Under the pieces are notes generated by a model. That model saw nothing but the letters and a program-made list of their open reading frames with translations. It made no database searches and was not told the origin of the DNA. The translations under genes and the position numbers were made by a program. A stretch of DNA of 64,000 bases from Dermatemys mawii (taxonomy: Eukaryota > Chordata > Testudines > Dermatemydidae), in the NCBI GenBank assembly GCA_007922305.1, contig ML677358.1:13980131-14044130 (forward strand). Reading direction: 5' to 3'. This document shows, one piece after another, positions 46,706 through 58,940 of this stretch (within the stretch, counting starts at the first letter, position 1; the number at the start of each line of letters is the position of its first letter).

Positions 46706-48984
46706 AATGGCAGCCAGGAGGTTTGCCCAGAGCCAAGCAGGCTTCCTGGTTCCGAATCTGTCTTGGAGGAACCTGCTGGCTTTCGAGAGAGAACCAGAGC
46801 TGTGTAGGTAGTTTGGCCCAGATCAAAGGTATTTGAGTGTCTGACATTCGGAGTTTGAGGAAATTAGACAGGCTCCTCTACTTGGCACCTCCATCTCTCT
46901 GCCAGAGGGGATAGGCCGTCCCTTAGCCCCTGCTGCACAAGCAATTGAGCCAACTGAATGGGGGATTTTACAGCAACTCCTCCCCCAGGCTGATCGCTCC
47001 CCTTGGTCAAGTGAGGAAGGTGAGTGGCTCTCGGCCCAGTGGTTCCTTTAACTAATTAGAAGCTCAGGGTCCAGCTGGCATTTTAGCGCTTCGCTACCAG
47101 AGCACAAATCCAATAATAATGACGTTGTGGCATGGAGAGATTAGGAAGGCTGGCACACAGCCCATACCTGCTGCGCAGCAAGGAGAGCCAGGCTCTCGAG
47201 ACAGGGGCTGAGCAAGGGGGTTTGGCTAACCGGGGGCAGCCCTAGGCAGGCTGGCCGTCATGGGAACAGTGGTACAGCAATGGAGGGGCTGCTTTTGCTC
47301 ACCAATAGGTCAGCCCTGAACTATACTACGGCTGTGCATGGTTACTCCACGGTCACATGGAGGGGGAGGGGCTGTTTTTTAGGGCCTCGTCCTTCCTAGC
47401 CCCATTGTGGCTGCAACCCTCTGGGAGCGCAAGGAGTGGCAAGCTGCCCACAGCACTCAGTCCCAGAGGGGCCTGTCTGTATGTGGCAGGGGAGCCATGG
47501 CCCAGCCCAAGGGGATACCAGTTCGGGTTGGCAGGGCAGCGTGGGATGTGAGTGTAGGATACGCACTCTATGGCCGATGTACACGAGACTGCCATTTGCC
47601 CCCAGGAATCCTTACACAGGTACCACCCCTCTGACACTGCACTATTTCCCCACAGCGTGGGTCTGGACGGATCGCTGCCAGTTAGACCCAGGTCTGGCCT
47701 TTACTGACCAGATAGAGAGGAGCATACACAACCCCGCAACAAGGAGTGCCCGGCTGCAGGCTGGGGTGTGCTGCAGGGCTCTCCAATGCTCAGGTCACAC
47801 CGCCGGGCAGGATCCGCGCCTGTCCTACGTCAACGATGGACTGCACTCTGCAGTGACAGGAATGTTCTATTTAGCAGGGTAATGATCCATGGACACATGC
47901 AGACAGCAGCTAAGCCTATACACTGCTTCCTCCCCGGGCTCTGCCGCCCCTTCTGCAGGGGCTGTCGTGCAGCTAATCTAGCCCAGGCGTTCTCAGTGTC
48001 CCAGGCCCTTTGACCTGGTTTAGTCCTGGGAGAGGAGGGGGCTCTGAGTGGCACCGATGAAGTGATCCAAAGCCCATAAAGAAATCACTCATCTTTGGCT
48101 GAAGCAATTTGTTAATATTTGCAGGCATCTTATCTTTAGTGCTAAATCCTCCGCTGGGACCCATTTGAGCTGTGGGAGGGGAGCGAGCACAGACAGTTAG
48201 GCTGATTAATCCAAAGTCCATAAAAAACGCACACAATTTCTTCAGCCCCAGACTTAGCGTTAATATTTGCTGGCATCCAATCGGCTGTGATGTCGCAACA
48301 CCACATGCCAGAAATGGAAGGAACTCACCCCTTAGCTCTGAGCTGCATCCTGGTAGCACCAGGCAGAGGAGGATGTTGCTAAGGGCAGCCTCTGCCCCCT
48401 TCACAGGCATCTCATGACAGCCAAGGGGGAATCTCAGCAAAGAGCTCTGGGTCCCGGGTAGCAAGCATCTCTTGCCAGAAGGCAGGAGTCTCTCTTGCAC
48501 ATAGGTAGAAATCAGCCATCCACTTTAGTCCTAAAGCTCTTGTAGCTGGATCCAGACTTTCTCCCTCTTCTAAGAAGAGACTCAGGACATTAATTGTCAC
48601 TCACTACCTATTAGCTTCCCCTCCTGGGAATGTGATCACCCGCTTCATTATCTTTCAAGCGGACAGCTGGAGACACGGGCTCAACTTGGGGATCCTCAGT
48701 TTAGGGGGATGAGCTGCTGCTTCTCTTCACCCAGCTAGCTGGGAATTCGAGAGCTCCAGCTGCCCCTTTTGGTGCACCTAAAACAAAACGGAATAGTGTG
48801 AAAGAAGAAGGGGGAAGAGAAGGAGATGCAAACCTCCCAGGCAAGAGTAGCTCAGCAAGAGTGAATAAATGACACACTTGCTGGATTTGCCTGCTTGTGA
48901 TTACTGAGCTCTGTCCTGTACTTGTTAAGAGACATTTATTAAAGAAAATTGCAGACAAAGGAAGGATGGTCCATTGATTAGCAT
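46706..48984. other. No confirmed gene; one suggestive minus-strand frame
   Basis: A minus-strand frame at 48600-48412 (62 codons) has protein-like composition (segments LGLKWMADFYLC and PAFWQEMLA) and follows a pyrimidine/AG stretch that could be an acceptor. I cannot match it to a family or find partner exons. A pair of related segments lies at 48064-48134 and 48205-48283. Confidence 0.4.
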
Positions 48985-49170
48985 TTGACTGGGACTTGGG
49001 TGCTGCTTTGCCACTGACTTTCTGTGTGACCTGGGCAAGACACTTAGCCTCTCTGTGCCACAGTTCCCTCTCTGCACAAAGGGGATAACAGCACTGCCCT
49101 GCCTCCAGGGCAATTATGAGGATTAATACATGAAAGACTGTGAGGTGTTCAGAAACTAAGGGGATGAGGG
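48985..49170 (+). mobile_element. MIR-like SINE
   Basis: GACTTTCTGTGTGACCTGGG, CAAGACACTTAGCCTCTCTG and AATTATGAGGATTAATACAT follow MIR closely. It adjoins a CR1 fragment. Confidence 0.7.
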
Positions 49171-49175
49171 CCATA

Positions 49176-49425
49176 CAAAATCCTAGAACTGTAGGGCTGG
49201 AAGGGACCTCAAGAGGTCCATCACCCCCTGCTGAAGCAGAATGAGGTATATCTAGGCTATCCCTGACAGACATTCGTCTAACATGTTCTTAAAACCCTCA
49301 CTGCTGTAGGTTCCACAACTTCCCTGGGTAACCAGCCCCAGGGCTTAACCCTCCTTCTCTGCACTATAGAGAGAAAGAACCTTTGCTAGTATCCAGTGTG
49401 CGGCCATGTCCTGAAATATTGCCTG
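49176..49425 (-). mobile_element. CR1 LINE 3' end
   Basis: The antisense 3' end starts AGAACTGTAGGGCTGGAAGG and runs to about the CTTCTCTGCACTATAGAG stretch, with TTCCACAACTTCCCTGGGTA inside. Confidence 0.75.
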
Positions 49426-50509
49426 TGTATTTGAATATTAATAATACTGTAATGACAACTTACAAATGAATACACTAATGCCGCCTATCCGGAAGGGTGT
49501 TGATGCACTGGGCAGATGTAATCCCCTAGAACAGTTGGCAGATGACACACAGCAGAGGTGATACAGAATACATTAAAGCAAAGGACGCAGTGTAGCTCAT
49601 CAGATTTATTTCCTCACCTGACCTTGGTAAGCAGAAAAGGTTCAGCAAGCAACATTATTTTTTGTGTCTCCTGGGCGGACACTGATCAGGGGCCGTCAAG
49701 AGAAGCCTCCATCCAGACCCGAGTCTTCCGCCAACCAGAGCAGAGTGCTGACCCCTGGACGGAGTGGTTAGGTGGCTGGACTCTGGAACTGGCAGAGTTC
49801 AGACGTGCTGCGCATACCACAGGTCAGGTGAGAAGCATAGCCGCATGTGCCTGTCACAGCTGCACCCAGCATGGGGGCAGAGGTGAACAAGCATAATCCT
49901 TCGGCTGGTGAAATGATTACACATCAGCCAGGGTAGATCAGGCCATGCTCACTCCCTGCATCATGTTTATTACTGTTTAGAGTTATATTTTTGCTAGGGT
50001 GCTCAGAGGCCTTTGGGTACCGCTGTCTAATACAGTGCGGAAAAAAAATATTGCGATTATATTGCAGAGCAATAAAGAATGCCTTGATTAGAATCTACCC
50101 ATGCATCCATTGACTGGCTGCTTGGAAGCAGTGGGTGAGTCAGACAGATGCAGGGAAGGGATGTCTCTGTTCTGGGCATGTTTTGCCTTTCCCTTCTCTG
50201 TTTGGCCATCTGGGTTTTGTCCTTTTCCCTTCCCCTGATTATAATGACCCGCTTCGCACCCTGGACTTCTTCAAGCAGGCACAAAACCCCCGGTTTGATG
50301 CTATTCGGCTCCAGATTCTCCATGGCTGACCAGAGAGAGGAATTGCAGCCTGCCAGAGCCACGCCCGGGGTGTCATACTAACCCGGGCCGCAATGGCTTC
50401 CTAGTTGAAGTGTCTCAAAGCTGACGCTGGGTCGCCTTCTCCTCGTTCCCTCACTCCTGAATTTCCTTGTCCAAGTCAGCGGGAAAGGCAAACACATGTA
50501 GAGCTCATG
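49426..50509. other. No gene recognised
   Basis: No repeats or coding sequence defended here. Confidence 0.55.
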
Positions 50510-50517
50510 CTGTAGAG

Positions 50518-50769
50518 CAGGAGTGTCCAATATGTTCACCAGTAGCCACATGTGGCTAATAGGCTATTGAATTGTGGCTAATGCATGTGGTTTTTTTATC
50601 ATGTGGTTTAATGTGGCTTTTTTATAATGTGGCTAATAAGAAAAATTCAAAACCACAAGTGTGGATTGGTCCTGCTTTGAGCAGGAGGTTAGACTAGATG
50701 GCCTCCTGAGGTCCCTTCCAACCCTGATATTCAGTACGGCTAGCATCGAATTTCTGTTGGACACCACTG
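50518..50769. mobile_element. hAT-type element with a nested SINE/CR1 tail
   Basis: The ends are CAGGAGTGTCCAA and, inverted, TTGGACACCACTG. The 8-bp flanking repeats are CTGTAGAG (50510-50517) and CTGCAGAG (50770-50777), one mismatch. A retroposon tail sits inside at 50663-50735. Confidence 0.83.
50663..50735 (+). mobile_element. 3' tail of a turtle-type tRNA SINE or CR1
   Basis: The sequence GGATTGGTCCTGCTTTGAGC through GGTCCCTTCCAACCCTGATATTC is the shared 3' tail of CR1 and the turtle polymerase III SINE family. The tRNA-like head is missing. It is the strongest single pointer to a turtle. Confidence 0.75.
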
Positions 50770-50819
50770 CTGCAGAGCTTCCTTTCTATTGGCTGTCCAC
50801 CTGTGGGACCTTCAGCAAG

Positions 50820-51000
50820 ACAGGTTTCAGAAGGGTAGCCATGTTAATCTGTGTCAGCAAAACCAATGAGGAGTCCTGGTGGCACCTTAGAGACTAACCA
50901 GTTTATTTGGGCATAAGCTTTCGTGGGCCATGCATCTGATGAAGCTTATGGCCAAATCAATGTGTTAGTCTCTAAGGTGCCCCAAGGACTCTTTGTTGTG
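50820..51000. mobile_element. Fold-back repeat family, copy with both arms
   Basis: The left arm holds TTTCAGAAGGGTAGCCATGT and CTGGTGGCACCTTAGAGACT; the right arm, inverted, holds TTAGTCTCTAAGGTGCCCCA. The arms would pair into a long hairpin. Confidence 0.75.
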
Positions 51001-51359
51001 TCAGCAACACAGGAAACCATGCCCTCCCTGCTACTTCCCCCATTCTGGCTGCAGAATATTCATCCGTGCCCCACGGTTCTGTCAGGCCCGTTGTTCCGCC
51101 AGCAGCACTGAGCTTCTGCTGTCGAAATAGATCACCTCTCTCTTCCTTGAATTACACGTCTACGGTTTTTTTGATTCCAAAAAAGAACAGAAAATGTAAC
51201 TCCCTCACAGAGTGATGCCTGTTGTATTAATGTAGACACATCCGCACTAGATGGTAAACTCCTGGAGGCAGAGACTGTTCAGTTTGGACAGCACCGGGCA
51301 CATGGAAGGCTCACTCAGCTTCCTAGTTCCAGTTGCCCTGTGGCTACTGCCATTTCCGG

Positions 51360-51592
51360 CCATTATTATTTATACCATCGAAGCACGTGGATTGTACTAG
51401 GTTCTACACACAGAGGAAGACACAGTTCTAGGCCCAAAGCGCTCACACTCTATATAAGTGAAACAGGCACAGAACGAGTGGAATGAGATTTGCCCAAAGT
51501 CACACACCAGGTCAGGAGCAGAGCCAGGAACAGAACCCCTGGTTGCTGCATTCCCCAGACACCGTCTTAACCACTAGACCACACTGCCCCTC
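51360..51592 (-). mobile_element. MIR-like CORE-SINE, nearly full length
   Basis: It runs from ATTATTATTTATACCATCGA through GATTTGCCCAAAGTCACACA to the reversed tRNA-like head GTCTTAACCACTAGACCACA. The head-to-tail order supports a full copy. Confidence 0.7.
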
Positions 51593-53879
51593 CCTGGGGT
51601 GGGAAGATGATGTGATGGAACATTTCAGCTTCTTCTCTCCTTCACTGCAAGAAGCCCCTCAGTGGCTGAACAATGTATGAACAGCAGCAGCATGCTCCCT
51701 CCCCCTTTCCTTTCCTGTTTGTTAAAACACACACACTCCCTCTTCTTTCTCTCATTCAGTATCTAACGGAGCCTCCAGCTTTGTGTGGCAGGGACTGTCA
51801 GTCACTCTCCTGGAGGAAGCTCCGAGTGCCTGCAGGCTGGCATGTCAAACTGTTCCTCCGGGATGAAGCACATTCCAGGTGCATGGTCGTCCACATGATT
51901 TTTTTTTGGTTTTCCAGGAGCTAGTTTCGGAAGAAGTGCTTTCACCCTGCTTACTATAGGTTGATCCACGCGGAGAGAAAGTAGAAAGGAAAGGACCGAT
52001 CCCCCATCCCAAACAGTGATGAGACTGTAACTCCAGGTATGTGGCTTTGCTGTGCCTTCAATACTGAATTTAGGGAATGCTCTTGCATTTGCCAAGTGGG
52101 TTGGGAAGGGCTCGTTCTTGGTGCACAGTGGAGATTTGGTATGTTTTGTCCATGGCAGAGTTTAAGCATCATCATCCCAGGGATTGATTTCAGGGGCTGA
52201 CAGCATTGAGATATGGAATTAAGACGACGTGTGCAGCAAGCAATACTGACAGGAGTTTTGAAATGTTTCTTAGCAGAAGCCGGGATCCTGGGGAGCAGGA
52301 TGCTCAGAGGGAATCTGAGAGGGGAGGTTGGGGGCACCTCTGGAAATGAATCACAAACCTACAGAGCAGGGAATGGCAGGTGTGGATATAACAAGCTGCT
52401 GCCTGGGAAATTCTGCTCCCTCCTGTAAATCTTTCCCTGCACCCTCTGATAGAAACCTCCTTTATGCTGGTTTCCATTGTCATTTACACAGGAACACACT
52501 CCTGGTAGGCTGATATCACTACCAGTAGCTCTGCTCTAGAGCAAGCCATAGAGGCTGGTTGTAGAATGAAAGTCAGGGGGTGCTATCTTTCCTCCCTTGT
52601 TGCATATTGTTTTTCACAGTGGTTGCTCCTCCTTGGGCTGGGGTAAACTCTTTGCCGTCTGCTCCTCAAATGTGCCCAACCAGAAGTTGAGTTACGGCTA
52701 CAGGTTTGGTAGAAGTAGGATTAGAGTTTCTCCCTTCCAACTTTCTCTTCAGGGGTTCTCTTCTCCTCCTCCATTATCTGCTGCGGTTACATCTCACTCC
52801 TGGAGCAGAATCAGGCTGTACACTCCTCAAACCACGGCTGGATCCTGGCACACAACCAGCATGTCCCTACTCTTACCTCCTTCAGTCTCCCATGGCTGGC
52901 GCAGAGAAAAGCATGTCTGGAATCTGCTTCCCCATGCCCAGCCAATCTCTGCCCCATGGCAACGTTGGAGGCACTTCTGCTAGAGGCTTTCATGTTTGTA
53001 AGGGGAATACCAGCTCCTTTGTCATTCTCCACAGGGCTGGGAACAGTTGGGAATGACATATGTGTGAGCTTCTCCACAACCAGTGCTCCTCCATCATTCC
53101 CTTTGGGTCTTCTGCTGAGACTAGAGTAGCTGTGAGCACTTCCACAGGCAGTGCTCCTGCAACATTCCCCCTCAGTGGTTTCTGTGCGGGGAGAACTAGG
53201 GCTGAAGTATGGATGAATGTCCCCTACAGTTAGTGCTGTCACCACCTATGGCTCCTCCTCTTCTGAGCCAAGTAGCTGGGAGCCCCTCAATTAACTCCCT
53301 TGCACTATTTCCTGCAGAAACTTCTCCTGCTCCTTTGAAGCACCCTAATTGTGAAAGTACGAACGCATCATGCTAGGAACCTGCAGTTCCAGTACGGAAA
53401 CAGGAGCCCCTGGGGTTATTCCCCTCAGTTATGCTTCATCGCTTGAGCAGCGCTGGCTCATCCAGCTCTTGACCTCCACATTTGCCAGGGCTGTTTTCGT
53501 GCTGTTGTCCCATCCTTGTTTTATCCTCTCTCCTCCACCCGGGGGCTCAGTCATGGAGTGTCGAGGGATTAGGCTACCACCTTGCTCAGAGTTTTCAGAA
53601 TCAAACCTGGGCCCACTGGGTTTCTGAGCACGGGAGGTGCCAGAGTGCTGGAGAATTGGCCACTTGACGGTGCTCTTGGATTCTTGTGGCTTCAGGGTGT
53701 TGATTCAATTTTCAGCTGCCTGACTTCTCTTGATTTCCCTCTCTGTCCCCCAATCTCTCCCCTCCCCAGGAAGCCCTATCACTGTTCTACACAATATGGG
53801 GGCTTTGTGCTCCTCCGGGATCAAATAATATTTTGCAGGCAGCGAGGAGCAGAGTGGAAAAGTGGGTAGGTTGGAAGGG

Positions 53880-53880
<1 letters not shown>
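51593..53880. other. No gene recognised
   Basis: Open frames up to 144 codons overlap on both strands with no family resemblance. Confidence 0.6.
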
Positions 53881-53927
<47 letters not shown>

Positions 53928-53937
53928 NNNNNNNNNN

Positions 53938-53985
<48 letters not shown>

Positions 53986-53999
53986 ACACACACACACAC
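53881..53999. repeat. CA microsatellite containing a 10-N gap
   Basis: A nearly pure CA run of about 109 known bases is broken by ten N at 53928-53937 and one CC interruption near 53984. The true length is unknown. Confidence 0.97.
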
Positions 54000-54025
54000 C
54001 CTCAGCCCAAGAAAAGTGTCATAGC

Positions 54026-54120
54026 TCCTTCCACTGAAGGCCATCTGCTACTGGCCAGTCTCGGAAACAGGATCTGGACTACATGGCTCATGTGTCTGAC
54101 CTGGTCTGGCAATTCTTAGC
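54026..54120 (+). mobile_element. CR1 LINE 3' end, short
   Basis: TACTGGCCAGTCTCGGAAAC, AGGATCTGGACTACATGGCT and GTCTGGCAATTCTTAG follow the CR1 terminal sequence. It lies directly beside the CA microsatellite. Confidence 0.65.
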
Positions 54121-55499
54121 TCTAACCAGGGACAGCAGAAACCTAGCACATTATTGCTACAACATTTCTGGAGGGCAGAGAGGGGCTCAGACCCCAGACT
54201 CTCCCTGTAGTGTGATCCGTAATGACTCCTTGGTGTTGCACGAAGAAGGATAGATGCAGCTCTTGCAGGCCCCCACTTCAGGCAATGACTCCAGCATTGC
54301 TGCCCCTCCTCACACATAGCCGAGAGGTCTGTCTGAAGTAGGCAAAGGGAGAGTTGGTCTAGTCCTTTCCAGGCATTGGTCTAGCCCAAGCCCTATCTCA
54401 ACACTATTTTATTTTGACTTGATGGGCCAGTTTGGGTCTGAGCCATCATGGAGAGAGGACACAGTAGCACCAGGACCAGGACCAGGTACATGAAAACACA
54501 GAAGTTACTAGCAGCCCTTTGAGTCCTCATGCCCCAAGCCAGTCGCAAAGAGAGACCATGTGCAGTGTTAATCAGAACAGCTACTCTGAGGTTGGAAGCA
54601 GGGAGAAGAGTCTGGCTCCAGGTCCCCCACTTTAAACCTAATGGTGACGGCCTTGTGACTGCAGAGGGCCTTTAATCTAAGGGCAGTCTTTGTCATTGTC
54701 CCCCTCCCCTCTGCTCCCTTTGCCCCCCTCATGCTCAGAAACTGCTGGCTGGAGACATCACAATTTCACTGTGCACTGCTTTTAATTAACCAGCTCTGTT
54801 TTCTGTCTCCAAAGGGAAAGACTCTCCCTCTCTGTCTCCATCTCTGTCCAACAGCCTCATTTTTCAGGAGATGCCTCTGCCATTTCTCCTGTCCTCTCTC
54901 TCAAAGCCATGCAAGCGTCTGTATGGATCATGTTCACAGCCTGGACACTCACTGAAACAACATAGAGATCTGAGTCAAACCATCCAGGTGGCTAGTAGTG
55001 GGTACATGTCATTGGGGGCACACTCACCATTGGAGGTCCAGACGCCACATTGCAGGGATTCTTCCCACTCCAGAACTGCCTTTTGGTGCCCAATCTGGTT
55101 TTGCAGTAGAGTTCTTCTGGGTTACTCAGCCAGGTCACACTTAAAGTTCAGTCCTCTCCTAAGGTAAGGAAACTCTTCCTGCTGTAACTGGTCAGACTTC
55201 AAACTGGCTTCTCCTAGTCAGCCTCTTCAGAGTCCTTTGCCTGGCTTTCCGGGGCTGGCAGCACAGTGAAGCACTGTGCTGGGATGCTAGGGTGTGAGCA
55301 GCTTGCTACCCTAACTCCCACGTCCCAATATGCATTTAGGGGGCTGTAACTCCACCGTTTGATTTCCCATTGGGATGGACTTCAGTGCATTAGCTGTCAA
55401 CCTAGAAGCAATCCAAATTACCTCAGGGCAGCCCAATGGTGGTTTTTTTCACCTTCCTCTGCAGCCTGGGGCACTTGGTGGTTTGAAATAGAGTCAATG
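54121..55499. other. No gene recognised
   Basis: No repeat or exon defended. Confidence 0.55.
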
Positions 55500-55685
55500 G
55501 TGGATTCTCCGTAACTTGAAGTTTTTAAATCATGATTTGAGAACTTCAGTAACTCAGCCAGAAGATAGGGATCTATTATAGGAGTGGCTGGGTGAGGTTC
55601 TGAGGCCTGTGATGTGCAGCAGGTCAGACTGGATGATCGCTATGGTCCCTTCTAGCTTTCAAGCCCATGAGTCTATGAGTCTAGT
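55500..55685 (+). mobile_element. CR1 LINE 3' end
   Basis: The sense 3' end contains AATCATGATTTGAGAACTTC and ends CAGACTGGATGATCGCTATG, GTCCCTTCTAGCTTTC, ATGAGTCTATGAGTC. Confidence 0.8.
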
Positions 55686-56761
55686 GTGGTTTTGCCTCTT
55701 AACTAAAATTCCTTAATTGGTTTTTAATTATTGACCTTTGAAAAGCAAAAGTCCATTAAGACCTGTTATGGTTGAGGCAAAACAGCCCTAATGATTATTA
55801 TGTTTCTGGCTGGTCTCAGGTTGTTTTTATCGCCAGTCTCCAGTTAAAGAAAATAGCTTGATTTTAAATAGGAAACTCTGGAGCCAGTTGGCAGCTGATG
55901 TGGGAAAAAAAGAAAGGGAAGGTTCAGGACCAGGGATGATGCCAAGACTGTGGGCAGATAGCTAGTTAGATGAGTACAGATGGGGCAAAGCAGACAGCAG
56001 TGAGGAAGCTGAGAAAGTCTGCAGTGAAAACATGCCCATCATTCATTCTGTTTTCTGCATCAGCCTTTGAACCATAACTCTGCTCTTCCCTCCTGCCGTT
56101 TGGCTTTGGCTCAGCCCAGCACCTGTTACCTGAGGAGGGCAGCAGGCTGGAGGGGGGCTTTCTGGGCCGCAGGGAAGCAGGGGGGATGGGTCACCACTGC
56201 AGCCTGCTGCTCATTGATCAGCAGTTTTGTTTCCATGGAGGCGTGTGCAACAAACTGTGTCTCTCAGCATTTTCTTTGTGTATTGATCAATACATTTTCT
56301 ATGGCCCAACTTCTTCCTGCTCGGCTAATGTCTCCATTTGGTCCAAGAGCAGAAGCCTCTGTGGTGCGAGCCGCTAAGCTAGCTTCTCTTAGTTGTCAGG
56401 GATGAGCAGGTGGCCCTAGGTTGTCTCTAATGTAGTTAATGGGTCCTGCAGGGAGAAGAGAACGGTTCCAACAAACCTGCCTGTGGGTTTTGGTTTAGTG
56501 GTGAAGATTTAGTAGACACAACTAGTGCTAAGTGGTGTTGCCCTCCCATTACTCCGGCTCATGTTACCTTCAACATTGACTTCTCACCCTCATTACCTTC
56601 CTCCCCGCCTCATCTCCAGCTGAATGTGGGTGTTACCTTTCCTCCTTGCTGCCTAGGAGTACCCTTCCTCCTGACATCTTGCCTTAGAAATGGCCCTCAT
56701 TACCATACTATGTGAGCCTCGCACAGCCATTAGTGTATTAGCTTCACAACTCCTTTGAGAG

Positions 56762-56887
56762 TAGGGTGACTAGATGTCCCGATTTTATAGGGACGGTCCC
56801 GATTTTTGGGTCTTTTTCTTATACAGGTGCCTATTACCCACCACCCAGTGTTCTGATTTTTCACACTTGCTGTCTGGTCATTCTACT
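56762..56887 (-). mobile_element. GTGACCA-type short repeat, copy 3
   Basis: This is the reverse orientation of the same family: TAGGGTGACTAGATGTCCCG at the left, TCACACTTGCTGTCTGGTCA at the right. Confidence 0.8.
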
Positions 56888-57402
56888 TTAGAACCAAGCA
56901 GGACACTTTTTTTTCTCTTTGTACAGCTAGGGAACTGAAACACAGAGAAGCTAAGTAATTTGTCCAGGAAGCATCCTCACCCCTGAACCATCCTTTCTCC
57001 CTTACTTGTAGCTGTGCAGAATTTACTCTGTCAAAGCACCACGTTTGCCTAGATGAGAAAATATGATAAGGGCAGAAAATCACCTCCTCTTGGTCAGACC
57101 AGTGCAGCCTCGCTGAAACCTGTCACTGCAATAGGATTGCACTGATTTCGCTGAGAGGAGAACTCCTAGCATCTCTGCGATAGAAACCAGCATCGCCAGT
57201 AGAGCCACTGGTTCCAACGTTGCAAATGCCAATAAAAACACAGGGAGCACAAGGGTGAGCACAGCTTGGACCAGTCTAAATTAGGCTGTTCTCCTTTCCC
57301 TGGGCTTCCCAAGCAGCATAGCTTTGCAGCCATCAGAACAGATTCTTGAAGCCGCTCCCAAGGGGAGTTATGATCCCTGTTTCTGAGGAGTGATAAATGA
57401 AC

Positions 57403-57540
57403 ACAAATAAGACAAGGAAGACTTGTGGCACCTTAGAGACTAACCAGTTTATTTCAGCATAAGATTTTGTGGGCTATAGTCCACTTCATCGGATGCATAG
57501 AATGGAACAGAAGTAAGATGTATTTATATACACAGAAAGC
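57403..57540 (+). mobile_element. Fold-back repeat family, left-arm copy
   Basis: It contains ACTTGTGGCACCTTAGAGAC and CCACTTCATCGGATGCATAG, then an A-rich stretch at 57537-57568. Confidence 0.7.
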
Positions 57541-58424
57541 AAAAAAAAAGAAAAGTAAAAAAAAAAGGTAGTACATTACCATACCAATTCTAAGAGGCTG
57601 TTTAATTTCGATGGGCCCATTATCAGCACGAGAAAAAAACCTTTTGTACTAGATCTGTCTGACAGGTGATAAGAATCTTTGAAGGGAAGATGGGAAATGA
57701 ACACATCTATTTATTATTCATTACAACATAATTGTAGCCTCATTTACCATCATGTTGGCCATTATTTTCTTCCATTTGTTTAATGAACTCGCTTAAACCA
57801 CCGCACGTTTCACATAAAAACTCAGAGTCATTCATTCCTCGGGACTGAGAACTCTGCAACTGTGGCTGTCACATTAGGAGTTGCCCAGAGGCAGATGGTT
57901 CACTGGTTCCTGTAGAAACAAATGTGAAACTTGGACCAATTCATTTGAAAGGATGACGATAAGATGCGGGGCAGCTGCTCCTGCCTCTGAGGGTGCACTC
58001 TTTATTTTAGACCCATAGTTCATTTCCCTCAGTTGAGAGGCATTAAAACCCTTTTGCTCAACTGGAAATGATTCAGAATGGAAGAGCCGAATGGCAAATT
58101 TGCAGAACATGTTATTTCTGCAACTCAGTTGATCTGTTTTCCTAAGCAGCACTTTGTTCAAGCATTATTCTTGGCTCTTGGCCCCACAGTTGGGTCTGAG
58201 CAGGTGGAGAGTGTGACCCCTCCTCATGCCCATTCACTTCTCAGTGGGTGGGGATTTAATAGCCGTGTTGAATTTTACACTGCTGCCTATGCACTGAATA
58301 AAACCCCTGCACCGGCAACATTCCCTTATTGTGATCACAACAAAATCCAGCATTGACTTATGGACTTGGGTTGCCCTGTGTCATCATGAACGGTGCTGCC
58401 AAAGGCACTTTCATGTGAGATGTT

Positions 58425-58940
58425 TGGGCTCGTGCACTTTGCTGGGGGTGGGAGGTGGCTTATTCATGTCAAGACTTTTGTTTTTGTGTGTCGTGCTCGG
58501 ATGCTTGTTCATGCTTGGATGCACAACAATGGTGGGGCCTTGTTCATGCTCAATCATTCATTCCCGTTCACGACTCCGGTGCACACACGTTCACCTGCAG
58601 AAGTTCCTGCAGAATGTCAGTGAATGCTCAGGTTGAAGCTTCAGTGGCAGATTTCAGACCTTGCATCAGTGGGAGCAGTGGTTGACGTGGTAGGGTAGAC
58701 AAGCCTCCATCTAACCCTGTTCAGAGTAGGAGGTGAATTACAGGTTCTAGTTGACCTAGACCTGTAGAAAAGGCCTTATATGCTCACTTTTTTGCATGCA
58801 ACTGCATTCTGGCCTACACACTGACTCTAGTACTTGATAACGGTGGCTTGTTCCTGCTCAGATGCTCACACGGAAATATTAAGATACACAATGCTGGTAA
58901 AGGCAAGAGCTACTCAGATGCTCATTCTCATGTGGGCTAG
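58425..58940 (+). repeat. Degenerate repeated motif region (TTGTTCATGCTCAGATGC)
   Basis: Related words such as GGTGGCTTATTCATG, GATGCTTGTTCATGCTTGGA, CCTTGTTCATGCTCAATC, GGTGGCTTGTTCCTGCTCAG and CTACTCAGATGCTCATTC recur about six times with irregular spacing. Confidence 0.45.
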
